The notes beneath the pieces are model-generated. The model ran no database searches. It had not been told where the DNA came from and saw nothing but the letters and a program-made list of their open reading frames with translations. The translations under genes and the position numbers were made by a program. From Kordiimonas sediminis (lineage in GTDB: Bacteria; Pseudomonadota; Alphaproteobacteria; Sphingomonadales; Kordiimonadaceae), in NCBI RefSeq assembly GCF_014656395.1, contig NZ_BNCI01000002.1:558001-622000 (forward strand): a stretch of DNA of 64,000 nt. Reading direction: 5' to 3'. The stretch's first letter is position 1. Each line of letters starts with the position of its first letter. Below, one piece after another: positions 1 to 8,789 of the stretch.

Positions 1-615
1 TTTGAAAAAATGGGCATTGATATTTGGGAAGTGGTTGATGCAGCTAAGACTAAGCCATTTGGCTATATGCCATTTTATCCTGGGCCGGGACTTGGCGGGC
101 ACTGTATTCCAATTGATCCATTCTATTTGACATGGAAAGCCCGTGAATTTGGTATAACGACGCGGTTCATTGAGCTGGCCGGTCAAATCAATAATGCAAT
201 GCCGGATTATGTCATTTCTCGCTTGAAAGATGGTATTGATGCTAGGTTAAAGCGTAGCTTGAATGGCTCTAAGATCCTTCTTGTGGGGATTGCGTATAAG
301 AAAGACGTAGACGATATCAGGGAAAGCCCATCATTCCCAATATATGAACGTTTGGAAGCAGCAGGGGCAAATGTTGATTATTATGATCCTTTCGTTCCTG
401 AGATTCCTATGACGCGTGAACATGCTGGTTTGGCAGGAATTAAGTCTGTAACTTGGGAGGATATTCCGTCTAAGACTTATGATGCTGCGCTCATTTGTAC
501 TGACCACAGTACTATTGATTATGCATACTTGGCAGACAATAGTGCTTTAATCGTCGACACAAGGAATGCGACCAAAGACCTTACGCAGCAGAGAGATAAA
601 ATCATAAAAGCTTAA
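1..615 (+). CDS. UDP-sugar dehydrogenase, C-terminal part (gene starts before the window)
   Basis: The reading frame is open from base 1, so this is the last ~205 residues of a longer protein. It carries the catalytic-cysteine motif GGHCIPIDPFYL (around base 90-125) typical of the UDP-N-acetylglucosamine / UDP-N-acetylmannosamine dehydrogenase branch (WbpA/TviB/WecC-like). A C-terminal NAD-dependent dehydrogenase domain follows, with GIAYKKDVDDIRESP as the family hallmark. These cytoplasmic enzymes oxidise a UDP-amino-sugar to its uronic acid, a precursor for surface polysaccharide. It is followed 21 bases later by the PssD/PssE glycosyltransferase pair and lies beside the exosortase polysaccharide operon. 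The exact sugar substrate cannot be read from the fragment. Confidence 0.9.
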   Translation, partial: FEKMGIDIWEVVDAAKTKPFGYMPFYPGPGLGGHCIPIDPFYLTWKAREFGITTRFIELAGQINNAMPDYVISRLKDGIDARLKRSLNGSKILLVGIAYKKDVDDIRESPSFPIYERLEAAGANVDYYDPFVPEIPMTREHAGLAGIKSVTWEDIPSKTYDAALICTDHSTIDYAYLADNSALIVDTRNATKDLTQQRDKIIKA

Positions 616-636
616 GTGTGGATAGGACTAGTAGTT

Positions 637-1167
637 ATGGGATCAACTAAAAAAGTTCTAGCAGTTTCATCAAGTGGTGGGCACTGGGTGCAGCTTATGC
701 GCCTTAGACCCGCATGGGATGATTGTGAGGTTGCGTATCTAACTACTGAGCCCGATTACCGAAGTCAGGTAGAAAAATATGCAAAGGATAAGTCTCTACC
801 ATTACCAAGGTTTTATATTACTGTCGTAGCCACAAGGTGGCAAAAGTTTCGACTACTTCGCCAATTGCTCGAGACAGCTATGGTAGTACTGAAAGAGCGT
901 CCGGATGTTATTGTTTCTACAGGGGCAGCGCCAGGTTTTTTTGCTATAAAAATTGGGAAATTGTTCGGTTCCAAAACAGTTTGGGTAGACAGCATTGCTA
1001 ATGTTGATGTGATGTCTCTTTCTGGCCAGAAGGCGGCGTCTAGTGCTGACGTTTGGCTTACTCAATGGCCAGAGCTCTCTAACCGCAAAAATCAGCTTTC
1101 TGTCGACCAGGATCAGCCCTCATCAAAATTACTACGCAAGCCGGATTATTGGGGAAGCGTTATATGA
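637..1167 (+). CDS. PssD/Alg14-like glycosyltransferase subunit
   Basis: The protein of about 176 residues begins MGSTKKVLAVSSSGGHW. The SSGGHW stretch near the N terminus and the later STGAAPGFFAIKIGK segment are characteristic of Alg14/PssD/CpsF, the membrane-anchoring half of a split GT28-type glycosyltransferase. In related systems it recruits the PssE/Alg13-like catalytic half to transfer a UDP-activated sugar to a lipid-linked intermediate. A GTG at 616 is in frame, but the ATG at 637, with GGATAGGA about ten bases upstream, starts exactly at the conserved family N terminus, so I chose 637. The stop overlaps the next start (ATGA), indicating translational coupling. Confidence 0.87.
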   Translation: MGSTKKVLAVSSSGGHWVQLMRLRPAWDDCEVAYLTTEPDYRSQVEKYAKDKSLPLPRFYITVVATRWQKFRLLRQLLETAMVVLKERPDVIVSTGAAPGFFAIKIGKLFGSKTVWVDSIANVDVMSLSGQKAASSADVWLTQWPELSNRKNQLSVDQDQPSSKLLRKPDYWGSVI

Positions 1168-1667
1168 TATTTCTCACAGTTGGAAGTGAATTGCCGTTTA
1201 GCAGGCTCACAACTGCGGTTGATGGATGGGCTGCATTACATAAAGATCAAAGGGTTTTTGGTCAGATCGGCAAATGCGACAATGGTGATAAGTTACCGAC
1301 AACCATTGAGTATTCTCAACTATTAGCCCCTGAAGTATATTCAAAGAACTTAGAAGATTGTTCCGTTATGGTCGCACATGCAGGTATGGGGTCCATTATT
1401 TCGGCTCTCACCATCGGCAAGCCGATTGTGATAATGCCCAGACGGGAAATGTTCCATGAAACAAGAAATGACCATCAGGTAGGAACTGCTCAGAAATTTG
1501 CCAGTCGTCCTTCTGTATTTGTCGCAAACGACGAAACCGAAATCTCGTCCGCTATGGATGCCGCACTGATTTTTTCTAAAGAGAAATCTCAAATAACTGA
1601 GCCAGTTTCAGAGTTTGCAGATGAAGAATTCCTAAAAAAATTAAGGTCATTTATTAAAGGTACATAA
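1164..1667 (+). CDS. PssE/Alg13-like glycosyltransferase catalytic subunit
   Basis: This 167-residue protein begins MIFLTVGSELPFSRL, the usual N terminus of the Alg13/PssE family. It contains the GT28 C-terminal nucleotide-sugar-binding pattern VAHAGMGSIISAL followed by GKPIVIMPR. With PssD it should form a two-chain inverting glycosyltransferase at the cytoplasmic membrane that extends the exopolysaccharide repeat unit. A TTG at 1149 would lengthen it by five residues, but the ATG at 1164 overlaps the pssD stop and matches the family start. It converges with the exosortase operon; only 61 bases separate the two stops and no convincing terminator was seen between them. Confidence 0.87.
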   Translation: MIFLTVGSELPFSRLTTAVDGWAALHKDQRVFGQIGKCDNGDKLPTTIEYSQLLAPEVYSKNLEDCSVMVAHAGMGSIISALTIGKPIVIMPRREMFHETRNDHQVGTAQKFASRPSVFVANDETEISSAMDAALIFSKEKSQITEPVSEFADEEFLKKLRSFIKGT

Positions 1668-1728
1668 AAGAGCCTGATAGTACTCATCTTGTTATCTTGT
1701 GAGTGCCTAGCTCGGCGGTCTCTTATAA

Positions 1729-3210
1729 TCAATCACCAAGATATTGTTTAAGCCTTAAGTAAAATCCAGTGAGAGGGTCTGAGAGTCTATATGTAGACTT
1801 GCCATCTTTCTCAAGTTTGGTAAGTAGGCCGACTTCTGGTTTGGTGAAAGCTGACAGCTTACTGCCTAGAGCTAGCTTGGTAACCTTTGCCTTTATGATC
1901 TTTTCATATTCTTCAACGGCATCATCAAGGGTGAAATCACCTTCCTGATTAATTGGTACAGAGGACATGCCATATAAAAAACCTTTAGCTTGTGGGGTAT
2001 GAAATTCCATTAAGACTTTTCTATGTCTTGGGTCCAGTAAGGGGCCAATATCCATACATGCCTGCTCAACTGCAATGTGTAAGTCATGCATCGATACATC
2101 CCAACGCTGCTCAACAAGTGCATGTTGACCTGCATGTAAGCATAAGAGTCTGGCAAAGTGTGGCACTTTTCTGGAGAGATCAGATATGCACTCTCTAACA
2201 ATAGGGGAGTAACGCAAGCCAGTCCCCGCCTCACCGATATTAATGAGTTCATCAAATTCACCGGTAGAAAGAAGACGCATCGGAATACCAGCGATATTTC
2301 GCTGAATAGATTCATGAATTCCCAAGAGATCGTTAAGAGTATCAGCCACACCTACAATGATCAGTGTTGCACGAATAGAATTATCTGAGAAACTTTTGAT
2401 AGTCTCTGCAATTTGATATTTTAAACGTTCAAGATTTGCCCTGTCAAATTCGTCTAACACAAATAGAATTCTGGTAGACGAGAGATTGACTAAAACGTCC
2501 GTCAATTCTTTAGACGTGAAGTCATCATCAGGTAAAAGGGTGTCAAAGCCTAGGTTTGCATTGTCAGCTCCGTGCGCTGCCAGGTAGCTTCTGTCATGTA
2601 GAAGGGGAATAGATTTTAAGAACGTTCGAAAAAGGCCACTGAATGTTGTTGCTTGTGTACATGCTGATCGGCACACAATATAGCCGGCTTCCTTTGCTAT
2701 AGATGTTAAAGTGTTTGTGAAGCTAGTTTTCCCCCAGCCTCTTTTGCCGTACACAACCAAATGCATTCTTTCATCTTCAATCGCACTGATTGCGCGTTCT
2801 AGCTCTTTTGTTCTGCCGGCAAAATAGGCTTTGTTTTGAACTGGTGCACTGGGAGCCATGACTTCTCTGAGAGCAATGCGCGCACGTTCTAGAGCGTCAT
2901 CAGTAACGGCTTCTTTGTTTGGTCTATCAGAGGCTAGAGTTCTAAACCGTATTGAGTCAATAGTCCGGGTTGTCGTTTTGCTAGTTTCTTGTTCTTTTTC
3001 TGAATTTTGTGGAACTGTCTCTGCTTTTTGAGGCGCTGAGGTATTGTCGCTAATGGTTTTCTGATGTGACAGATCAGTTCCGTCATGTGATAAAACAGGA
3101 CGAGCTAATGACGTTTGCTCTGTTACCGACGTTGAAGCACCTTGTGGAATGGTCGTAGACTGATTGACTGTGCTGGTAGTGCGTCGTTTTCGACGATTAA
3201 AGAATCCCAC
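1729..3210 (-). CDS. AAA ATPase of the ORC1/Cdc6-like type, last gene of the exopolysaccharide operon
   Basis: The protein has 493 residues. The first ~120 are a low-complexity Ser/Thr/Gln-rich tail beginning with a basic FNRRKRR patch. An AAA domain follows: Walker A GKRGWGKT at about residues 155-162 and Walker B ILFVLDEFD at about 248-256. The C-terminal ~150 residues are probably helical or winged-helix. The GTG start at 3210 is supported by AGGGG about nine bases upstream. The role is unknown; the position, 63 bases after the methyltransferase and co-oriented with the eps genes, suggests a regulatory or assembly ATPase for polysaccharide export. It could also be an unrelated passenger. 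It is not a Wzc/EpsG-type BY-kinase and shows no membrane segment. Confidence 0.6.
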   Translation of the reverse strand: MGFFNRRKRRTTSTVNQSTTIPQGASTSVTEQTSLARPVLSHDGTDLSHQKTISDNTSAPQKAETVPQNSEKEQETSKTTTRTIDSIRFRTLASDRPNKEAVTDDALERARIALREVMAPSAPVQNKAYFAGRTKELERAISAIEDERMHLVVYGKRGWGKTSFTNTLTSIAKEAGYIVCRSACTQATTFSGLFRTFLKSIPLLHDRSYLAAHGADNANLGFDTLLPDDDFTSKELTDVLVNLSSTRILFVLDEFDRANLERLKYQIAETIKSFSDNSIRATLIIVGVADTLNDLLGIHESIQRNIAGIPMRLLSTGEFDELINIGEAGTGLRYSPIVRECISDLSRKVPHFARLLCLHAGQHALVEQRWDVSMHDLHIAVEQACMDIGPLLDPRHRKVLMEFHTPQAKGFLYGMSSVPINQEGDFTLDDAVEEYEKIIKAKVTKLALGSKLSAFTKPEVGLLTKLEKDGKSTYRLSDPLTGFYLRLKQYLGD

Positions 3211-3273
3211 GTGACTTAACCCCTATCGTTAAACATACTGTATATAAATAATACATAGCTTATGATTATTAAA

Positions 3274-3954
3274 TTATGATTTAACCTTTTTCGCTTTAAC
3301 TAAATATTGTTTTGCTAATAGGTTAGAAAAAACATTAAAACTTAATTTGTTTAGTAATGACCTTTTTCGTCCGGATATCTTGGGTTCGAGTATTTCAATA
3401 TGAAAATTTGCGTTTTCTATCATTTCTCGCAATGAGTCTTGAGTGAAAAACCGTAGGTGAGTCCGGTCAAGTATTCCTGCATCTGTATACTCCCACTTTC
3501 CTTTAAGCAATAAATCAAATATTATACCAATGTATCTAATGTTCGGTAGACTGAGTACGATGGTACCATTGTCATCCAGTTTTTGATGAAGAATGTTTAG
3601 AGTTTCCCATGGATCCATTAGGTGTTCCAATACATCAAGGCACAATATTGTATCGAACGATCCAAGAGTATCTGGTAACGTCTGTGTGTTTAGGTCAAGT
3701 GCGTAAGCTTCATTAAGAGTACTACCTGCTTTCTTTAACGCAGTTTCAGAGATATCAATGCCAACAATATGCTGAGGTGAATACTTTGCGCGTATCACAT
3801 TAAGAGTTCCGCCTGCGCCACATCCTATCTCAAGAATTTTTTCTATTTTGTTTGGCAGAAGTCCGAAAATATCATCTCTAACATGTTCATAGTAGGTGTC
3901 GTGTAGCATTTTTATACCTATCTTAAATTGATCATTATCACGGTCTTTGGGCAA
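3274..3954 (-). CDS. class I SAM-dependent methyltransferase
   Basis: A 226-residue Rossmann-fold methyltransferase with motif I ILEIGCGAGGT, an acidic VGIDIS motif II and the FDTILCLDVLEHL segment typical of UbiG/Methyltransf_11-like enzymes. It is likely cytoplasmic and probably methylates a sugar or terminal residue of the polysaccharide, judged only from its place between the flippase and the ATPase gene. The longest frame starts with TTG at 3954; an in-frame TGA lies just upstream. An ATG at 3909 (MLHDTYYEHV) is an alternative start that keeps the SAM domain intact. The gap to the flippase stop is 17 bases, so the two are in one operon. Confidence 0.75.
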   Translation of the reverse strand: MPKDRDNDQFKIGIKMLHDTYYEHVRDDIFGLLPNKIEKILEIGCGAGGTLNVIRAKYSPQHIVGIDISETALKKAGSTLNEAYALDLNTQTLPDTLGSFDTILCLDVLEHLMDPWETLNILHQKLDDNGTIVLSLPNIRYIGIIFDLLLKGKWEYTDAGILDRTHLRFFTQDSLREMIENANFHIEILEPKISGRKRSLLNKLSFNVFSNLLAKQYLVKAKKVKS

Positions 3955-3971
3955 GGTATCTCAATTTGTTG

Positions 3972-5300
3972 TTACTTTTGAAACAAAACCTCTGGCCAAA
4001 TAAAGTATATATGTAGCTTTTTTGCTACGATATAGCTGGTAAGCAAGCACCGGAACAGCATAGTTGACACAGCTATTATTGCTGCGCCAATGGCACCGTA
4101 CTTTGGGACTATAAATATAGATAAAACAACCACTAATATTAATGTAATCACTGAAATTAATAGTTCGATTTTTTCATGTCCAGTCATAACCATTATTTTT
4201 CCTCCAATGCCAATAGTACCAGCTATTGCTTGGTAAATGCACAAAGTGATTAATATTGGCTTTGCTTGGGTGAAACTATCTCCAAAAAAACTCAGAATTG
4301 GCTCCGAAAACAGACTGATAAGGATGAGAAGGCTAATAGATGCTGCTGCATATATCAGAACTATTCGGTTAAGAACTATTGTAAGAAGTTTTATTTCAGC
4401 TTGTGCGTATAGTGACGCTACCTTCGGTGATAAGATAGAATCTGCAGCAACTGTGACAAAGGCAATAAGCATTGAAACTTGCCATGAAACCCTGAATATA
4501 CCTACCTCGCTTAAGTCTGAATAATTTGATAGAAAGAATAAATACATCCATTCGGTAATAAGCAAAGTGAAAATTGCAACCATAGAAGGTAAGCCTGTTC
4601 GCATTAATTTTCTAATGAACATGGTTACAGCTCTGGGGGAGGGGGCTTGTTTTATGTGAGGTGCAATAAGGCTAAGCGCGGATATAGCCGCTATGGTAGC
4701 ACCAACGCTATAGGCAATGACGCTTATTTGTTCTTCGGTACCTTCTGCAAACTTAAAGATTACTAAGCCTGCAAACACGGTGATGCATAAGCCATCGATA
4801 AATTGTGCCCAAAGCACTTTAGATGTTCCCCTCAATATGGCGCAGAATATTTTGACAAGTACTATTACTGGTACAATGTAAGAGAATTGTTGAAGTAAAT
4901 TCGTTGTTAACTGATCTGCGTTCATCAAATGCGAAAGGGTACTGGCAGAAAAATATAAGGCGAATGCGCCGATTATAGAGCCTGGTATGATATAGACTAA
5001 AGCAGATAAAATAATATTGGAGACGAGCTTTTCGGAGGACTTGTGGGAATATATAGCAGTATATTTCATGAGCGATAAGTCAAAGCCCAGCAATATAATG
5101 GTTGTTAACAGGGTTGCTGTGGAAAAACTGAGTGCGTAGGCACCAAGTCCGTTTGCACCATAGTTTTGGGATATCATTGAGGTAAAAAAGAAGCCTGTAA
5201 CCGCACCTGAAGCACGGATTATTAATGTAAGGAAGGCTTTCTGTAAAATTTCAAAGACAAGAGAGTGAGAAATAAATGACCTCTTCAGCCAATCAAGCAT
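3972..5300 (-). CDS. Wzx-type polysaccharide flippase (MOP superfamily)
   Basis: About 442 residues made almost entirely of hydrophobic helices (12-14 likely), with the N-terminal repeat SGAVTGFFFTSMISQNYGA typical of the oligosaccharide flippase family. It should translocate the lipid-linked repeat unit across the inner membrane to the periplasm for polymerisation. A GTG at 5312 is in frame, but the ATG at 5300 has GGTAAG just upstream and gives a cytoplasmic basic N terminus. It lies 41 bases after epsD and 17 before the methyltransferase. No separate Wzy polymerase gene was recognised in this window, so that function must be elsewhere or upstream of base 1. Confidence 0.8.
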   Translation of the reverse strand: MLDWLKRSFISHSLVFEILQKAFLTLIIRASGAVTGFFFTSMISQNYGANGLGAYALSFSTATLLTTIILLGFDLSLMKYTAIYSHKSSEKLVSNIILSALVYIIPGSIIGAFALYFSASTLSHLMNADQLTTNLLQQFSYIVPVIVLVKIFCAILRGTSKVLWAQFIDGLCITVFAGLVIFKFAEGTEEQISVIAYSVGATIAAISALSLIAPHIKQAPSPRAVTMFIRKLMRTGLPSMVAIFTLLITEWMYLFFLSNYSDLSEVGIFRVSWQVSMLIAFVTVAADSILSPKVASLYAQAEIKLLTIVLNRIVLIYAAASISLLILISLFSEPILSFFGDSFTQAKPILITLCIYQAIAGTIGIGGKIMVMTGHEKIELLISVITLILVVVLSIFIVPKYGAIGAAIIAVSTMLFRCLLTSYIVAKKLHIYFIWPEVLFQK

Positions 5301-5341
5301 AATACTTACCACTCTCTAGTCTTTACGGTTTAGTCTAGTAA

Positions 5342-6280
5342 TTAATTGTTAGTTTCTGGCTCTTCTGTCAGTGTAAAAGTCTCGTCAGGTAATATATTTT
5401 GCTGATCAGTGAGGTCTGAGAATTCACCGAGGTACTCTATCTTCGCTTCAGTGATTGTCTGCGCTCTCAGGTTCGCAAGAAATTCTTTGTTGTTACCCTG
5501 AGCAAGTATTTTAGACGCTATATCGATTGCTTCGGTTCCTGTTAGGGGGGCAGGTCTTCCCTCTCTATAGCGGACAATGGTCTCCGTATTGCCTTGGACG
5601 ACAAAAAACACAGTTCTGTCTCTGACAAGTGTAGGCAGTTGATCTCTCATTGCTTTCGGTAGTCTTTCTGAATATGCTGTAAAAGGCTTTCTCAATGCCT
5701 GGATGTTTAAGTCTTGCAACTCTTTTTCTATTTCATCCATGTTAGCTAAACTCTCAAAGTCATCCTTTTGTTGTTCAGTCAACTGTCCTGCATCTATCAC
5801 TATAGATTCAAAAATATAATACATACGCTCAGCAAAAATATCTGCGTTATCAAATACGAATTGTTCTGCCTCAGCTCTGGTGACAGGCTGTACTTCATTT
5901 CTTTTTGATGAAATAAAGGAACTAGCTAGGAGAGCGGATTTGGCTCTTCGTAACTCAATTATGGTGTTTGGCTGACGGTCAATCCCGGCCTCAATAGCCT
6001 TTTGCTCATATACCTTCCGCAATACAAGCGCTTGTAGTGCATTTGCTTTTACTTGGTCAATATCGGCATTTTCTGGTAGGCGAATACGAGAAAGCTCAGC
6101 ATTGAGCTCATGAATTGTAACTTCTTCTCCGTTAACAACGGCAATCACCTGTCCAGAAGAAGCGCTTTGATCATTTGTTTCATCAGAGCCGCCATCTGGA
6201 GTAGTGTTACCGCATGATGAAAGTAATGCTGCGACCATAAATACTATGGGAAACTTGATTGCATTGCGTAGTGGTTTCAT
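5342..6280 (-). CDS. epsD: EpsD-family peptidyl-prolyl isomerase-like lipoprotein
   Basis: The N terminus from the ATG at 6280 (MKPLRNAIKF...LLSSC) is a lipoprotein signal with lipobox LSSC, so the protein is lipidated and probably periplasm-facing. It continues with a SurA/parvulin N-terminal-like helical region (VIAVVNGEEVTIHELNAEL) and ends in an acidic Thr/Glu tail. EpsD proteins accompany exosortase and EpsI in exopolysaccharide loci; the precise role is not established. A TTG at 6298 is in frame, but GAAGGA lies ten bases before the 6280 ATG and supports that start. A recognisable catalytic parvulin domain is weak or absent, so enzymatic activity is doubtful. Confidence 0.75.
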   Translation of the reverse strand: MKPLRNAIKFPIVFMVAALLSSCGNTTPDGGSDETNDQSASSGQVIAVVNGEEVTIHELNAELSRIRLPENADIDQVKANALQALVLRKVYEQKAIEAGIDRQPNTIIELRRAKSALLASSFISSKRNEVQPVTRAEAEQFVFDNADIFAERMYYIFESIVIDAGQLTEQQKDDFESLANMDEIEKELQDLNIQALRKPFTAYSERLPKAMRDQLPTLVRDRTVFFVVQGNTETIVRYREGRPAPLTGTEAIDIASKILAQGNNKEFLANLRAQTITEAKIEYLGEFSDLTDQQNILPDETFTLTEEPETNN

Positions 6281-6325
6281 TGATCGTAGGTCCTTCAAAT
6301 TATGTGTATATCGCTTTGAGGCTTA

Positions 6326-7003
6326 TTATTTGGTGCCAATAAACAATTTTATATAGGGATCAGGGACGGCACCAATCATCTCATTTAAAAAAGACTGGTG
6401 CAAGGCAAAAGCCTCCTCTGGATTATTGGAAATACTTGAAACTCTAACCAGTATTCCATCCGGTATGTAACCGGTTAATCCGTATGTAATTTTGGTCCAC
6501 TGTCTATCCAGCTTGCCTGCTGTTATTGTGTCACCAATTCTTGACCAATAGGTAACAGGCTCATATCTAGATCGGAAGTTGGCATACATTTGATTAGTTG
6601 GAATAATACGGTCAGTGACGCTAGGTAAACTTAACGCGCTTTCTCTTAAAAATTGAATACTAAAGCCATTAGCGGAGTAGCAAACGTCAGGTTGGTGCAA
6701 TTGTAAGCGATCACTTTGTCTCTGACCGTAGGCTAAAACGAGCATTATCAGGTCGCCCTTATGGTTTCTATATCCACGATAAATAGTTTGGTCATAGATT
6801 AAATCGGATAGTGTACTTTGCTCTAATGGTTGAACAAAGCCTGTGTTATTATCCACACTCCAATCACCAAATGTTTCAGGTACAATTTCTTCTAAAGAAA
6901 ACTCTTCGTTGAAATAGGCTGCGTATTTATGCGGGGTAAGAAATTCTGCTGTTACTTTCCCGATCAGCAAAGATGCAGCTAAAATTAGAACTTTACTTTT
7001 CAT
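6326..7003 (-). CDS. epsI: EpsI, exosortase-associated protein
   Basis: A 225-residue protein with an N-terminal hydrophobic segment (KVLILAASLLIG) and the EpsI core YGQRQSDRLQLHQPDVCY followed by ANGF. EpsI is either a separate gene, as here, or fused to the exosortase C terminus in other bacteria, and is thought to act with it in the periplasm. The gene starts 11 bases inside the exosortase stop region, so the two are translationally coupled. The single conserved Cys in DVCY is present. Function beyond association with exosortase and exopolysaccharide export is unknown. Confidence 0.85.
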   Translation of the reverse strand: MKSKVLILAASLLIGKVTAEFLTPHKYAAYFNEEFSLEEIVPETFGDWSVDNNTGFVQPLEQSTLSDLIYDQTIYRGYRNHKGDLIMLVLAYGQRQSDRLQLHQPDVCYSANGFSIQFLRESALSLPSVTDRIIPTNQMYANFRSRYEPVTYWSRIGDTITAGKLDRQWTKITYGLTGYIPDGILVRVSSISNNPEEAFALHQSFLNEMIGAVPDPYIKLFIGTK

Positions 7004-7904
7004 GACTTTTCTTCTTCTTTAGCCATACGCCACCTCTGACCAGTATTTGATCTATCATTAGAAAAACCATAAGCGCTGATAGGAACATAACCAGCCCGGA
7101 AAAGTCGTGAAGAAATCCTTGCCCGGCTTCATCTCCAAAATAATAAGTTATTAAAACTAGAAATAATACCCTTAAAAAGTTAGCTGCAATCGCAGCTGGT
7201 ATTATTAAGGACACCAGAAGTAATGTGTGGATTAAGCGTTCAGGTTTCACTAAGTAAATGTAAAAAACACCTACAGCGGAAAGGCTGAAGAGAGAGTTCA
7301 GGCCGACGCACGCATCTTTTACTAGTAGTTGGTATTGGTCAATATAAAGAGTAACTCCATTTTGAGCAATCGGATAGCCATAAGAGTAAAGCAGATTTGT
7401 TACGGTCTCGGACAAAAATAACTTCATTGGCTGAGTGAAGCCGTCTAGAACCCAACCAGGTAAGGGGACTGAAAATAGTAAAAATAAAATGGGAAAACTA
7501 AAAATCAGGACAGCTTTATAGCCTCCCAATATTAATGTTAATCCAATAAGTACAGGGATTTGTGAGCCAGCATCGAATAAAATTAATTCTTGAGAATGTC
7601 CAACCGTAAAAAAAAGCAAGCCTACCAATAAAAATAGCCCACCTAAGTAATTGGAGGAGTTAGAAGTACTTAGGTTAGAAGCCAAGACATCAGTCCATTT
7701 ATAGTATCCTACTGCAATTGCGAGCATTACGATGAATGGGCCATGACCATCTTGATCTGTTGACCAGGGCCCCTCAAATAACTCTTGGTAAGTCTCAAAG
7801 TACATGAAACAATAAGCCAAGAATAAAAGGATCGCGTAATGGTACTTTTGAACGAATGCGCGCAAGTTAATAGATTGATCAGAGATGGCTTCTGTCTTGT
7901 TCAT
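6993..7904 (-). CDS. exosortase (XrtA/XrtV-like)
   Basis: A 303-residue integral membrane protein with about eight hydrophobic helices. It has the three exosortase active-site residues: Cys199 in KDACVGLNSL, Arg245 in ANFLRV and His266 in FLHDFSG. Exosortases cleave the C-terminal PEP-CTERM sorting signal of secreted proteins at the inner membrane. The residue after the catalytic Cys is Val rather than the Ser/Ala common in XrtA, and the surrounding GLNSLFSL resembles the alphaproteobacterial XrtV-type enzymes, so I do not assign a subtype firmly. It is flanked by epsI and the EpsG-like gene; a candidate substrate is encoded at 31632-32291. Confidence 0.9.
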   Translation of the reverse strand: MNKTEAISDQSINLRAFVQKYHYAILLFLAYCFMYFETYQELFEGPWSTDQDGHGPFIVMLAIAVGYYKWTDVLASNLSTSNSSNYLGGLFLLVGLLFFTVGHSQELILFDAGSQIPVLIGLTLILGGYKAVLIFSFPILFLLFSVPLPGWVLDGFTQPMKLFLSETVTNLLYSYGYPIAQNGVTLYIDQYQLLVKDACVGLNSLFSLSAVGVFYIYLVKPERLIHTLLLVSLIIPAAIAANFLRVLFLVLITYYFGDEAGQGFLHDFSGLVMFLSALMVFLMIDQILVRGGVWLKKKKSHEK

Positions 7905-7913
7905 TTCAGGGCC

Positions 7914-8786
7914 CTAAAATTTGTTCAATACGGAGCCAACAACCTCACTGCCGCTCTGAGTGAGCTCACTAACAGCAGTCTCAGTGTCGCTAGCTAATGT
8001 ATGGTGTTGTCTGACTACAAGAACAGCCGACCCAACTCTAGCTGAAACTGTACGTGCGTCCGCAAATCGATTCATAGGAGGGGTGTCAAATAGAACGACA
8101 TCAAACTCTCTTAATAAATGTGAGAGTGTCCATATCAACTCATTCTTTGCGAGCAATTCTTGCGGATTAGGGGGAGTATTCCCTGCGACCAACAAGGCTA
8201 AGTTTGGAAAGACATCTCTAATAATGACGTCATCGTAATCTTTTGTTCCCCGTAAAATGCCTGACAGTCCAGAGTGTTGTGGTGAAATTCCAAACATGTT
8301 GGCAATTCTGGGAGTTCTCAGGTTTGCGTCTATCAAGCAGGTTTTAAGGTTTAATTGTGCCAGGGATAGTGCAAGATTAGCAGCGATGTAAGTACATCCA
8401 CATTCTGTGGTTGGAGCAACTATAGTTAGAGCGCGCCTTCCTTTTTCAAGGCTATTAAGCATTAACTGGCTTCTAAGTGCACGGAAAGATTCTGCTTGAA
8501 CACCTTGGGGTTGCAGAGCAACACACAACTCCTCAGAGTAGGAAGAATTGGATTTTTTCTCAATGATAGCATAGTCAAATTGTCTCGCTATCGCTGAGTC
8601 AATATCTTCACTGTCTAACAGGCCCATCTCAATTGCGGCTTGCCCGAAAGTGAGATTATTAATTTGTTGATAATCAATAATGTTATCAACATCAGTCGCT
8701 TTAATTTTTCCAGCCTTTAAAAGTATTTCACCAATCTTTTGGTCGGCAGCCAGAGGTTTTTTCGGCGTTTTTGTGGTGCTTTTCAT
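7914..8786 (-). CDS. EpsG/XrtA-type BY-kinase-like ATPase with aberrant P-loop
   Basis: A 290-residue protein. Residues ~17-75 resemble the MshEN/GspE N-terminal domain (IGEILLKAGKI...FGQAAIEMGLL). Residues ~95-290 are the MinD/Wzc-like P-loop domain, with YIAANLALSLAQL, Walker A' LIDANLR (~151-157) and Walker B VLFDTPP. EpsG family members partner with the chain-length protein EpsF to control polymer length. The Walker A reads APTTECGCTY, so Cys131 stands where Lys (or Arg in EpsG) is expected, and the preceding Gly-Glu is Glu-Cys. No C-terminal tyrosine cluster is present (it ends SVLNKF). Kinase activity is therefore questionable. It starts 9 bases before exosortase and 3 after EpsF. Confidence 0.82.
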   Translation of the reverse strand: MKSTTKTPKKPLAADQKIGEILLKAGKIKATDVDNIIDYQQINNLTFGQAAIEMGLLDSEDIDSAIARQFDYAIIEKKSNSSYSEELCVALQPQGVQAESFRALRSQLMLNSLEKGRRALTIVAPTTECGCTYIAANLALSLAQLNLKTCLIDANLRTPRIANMFGISPQHSGLSGILRGTKDYDDVIIRDVFPNLALLVAGNTPPNPQELLAKNELIWTLSHLLREFDVVLFDTPPMNRFADARTVSARVGSAVLVVRQHHTLASDTETAVSELTQSGSEVVGSVLNKF

Positions 8787-8789
8787 AAA

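Noticed and set aside
1668-1728. A terminator between the PssE gene and the ATPase gene
   Set aside because: Only weak imperfect pairings (ACTCA/TGAGT) were seen, without a T run.
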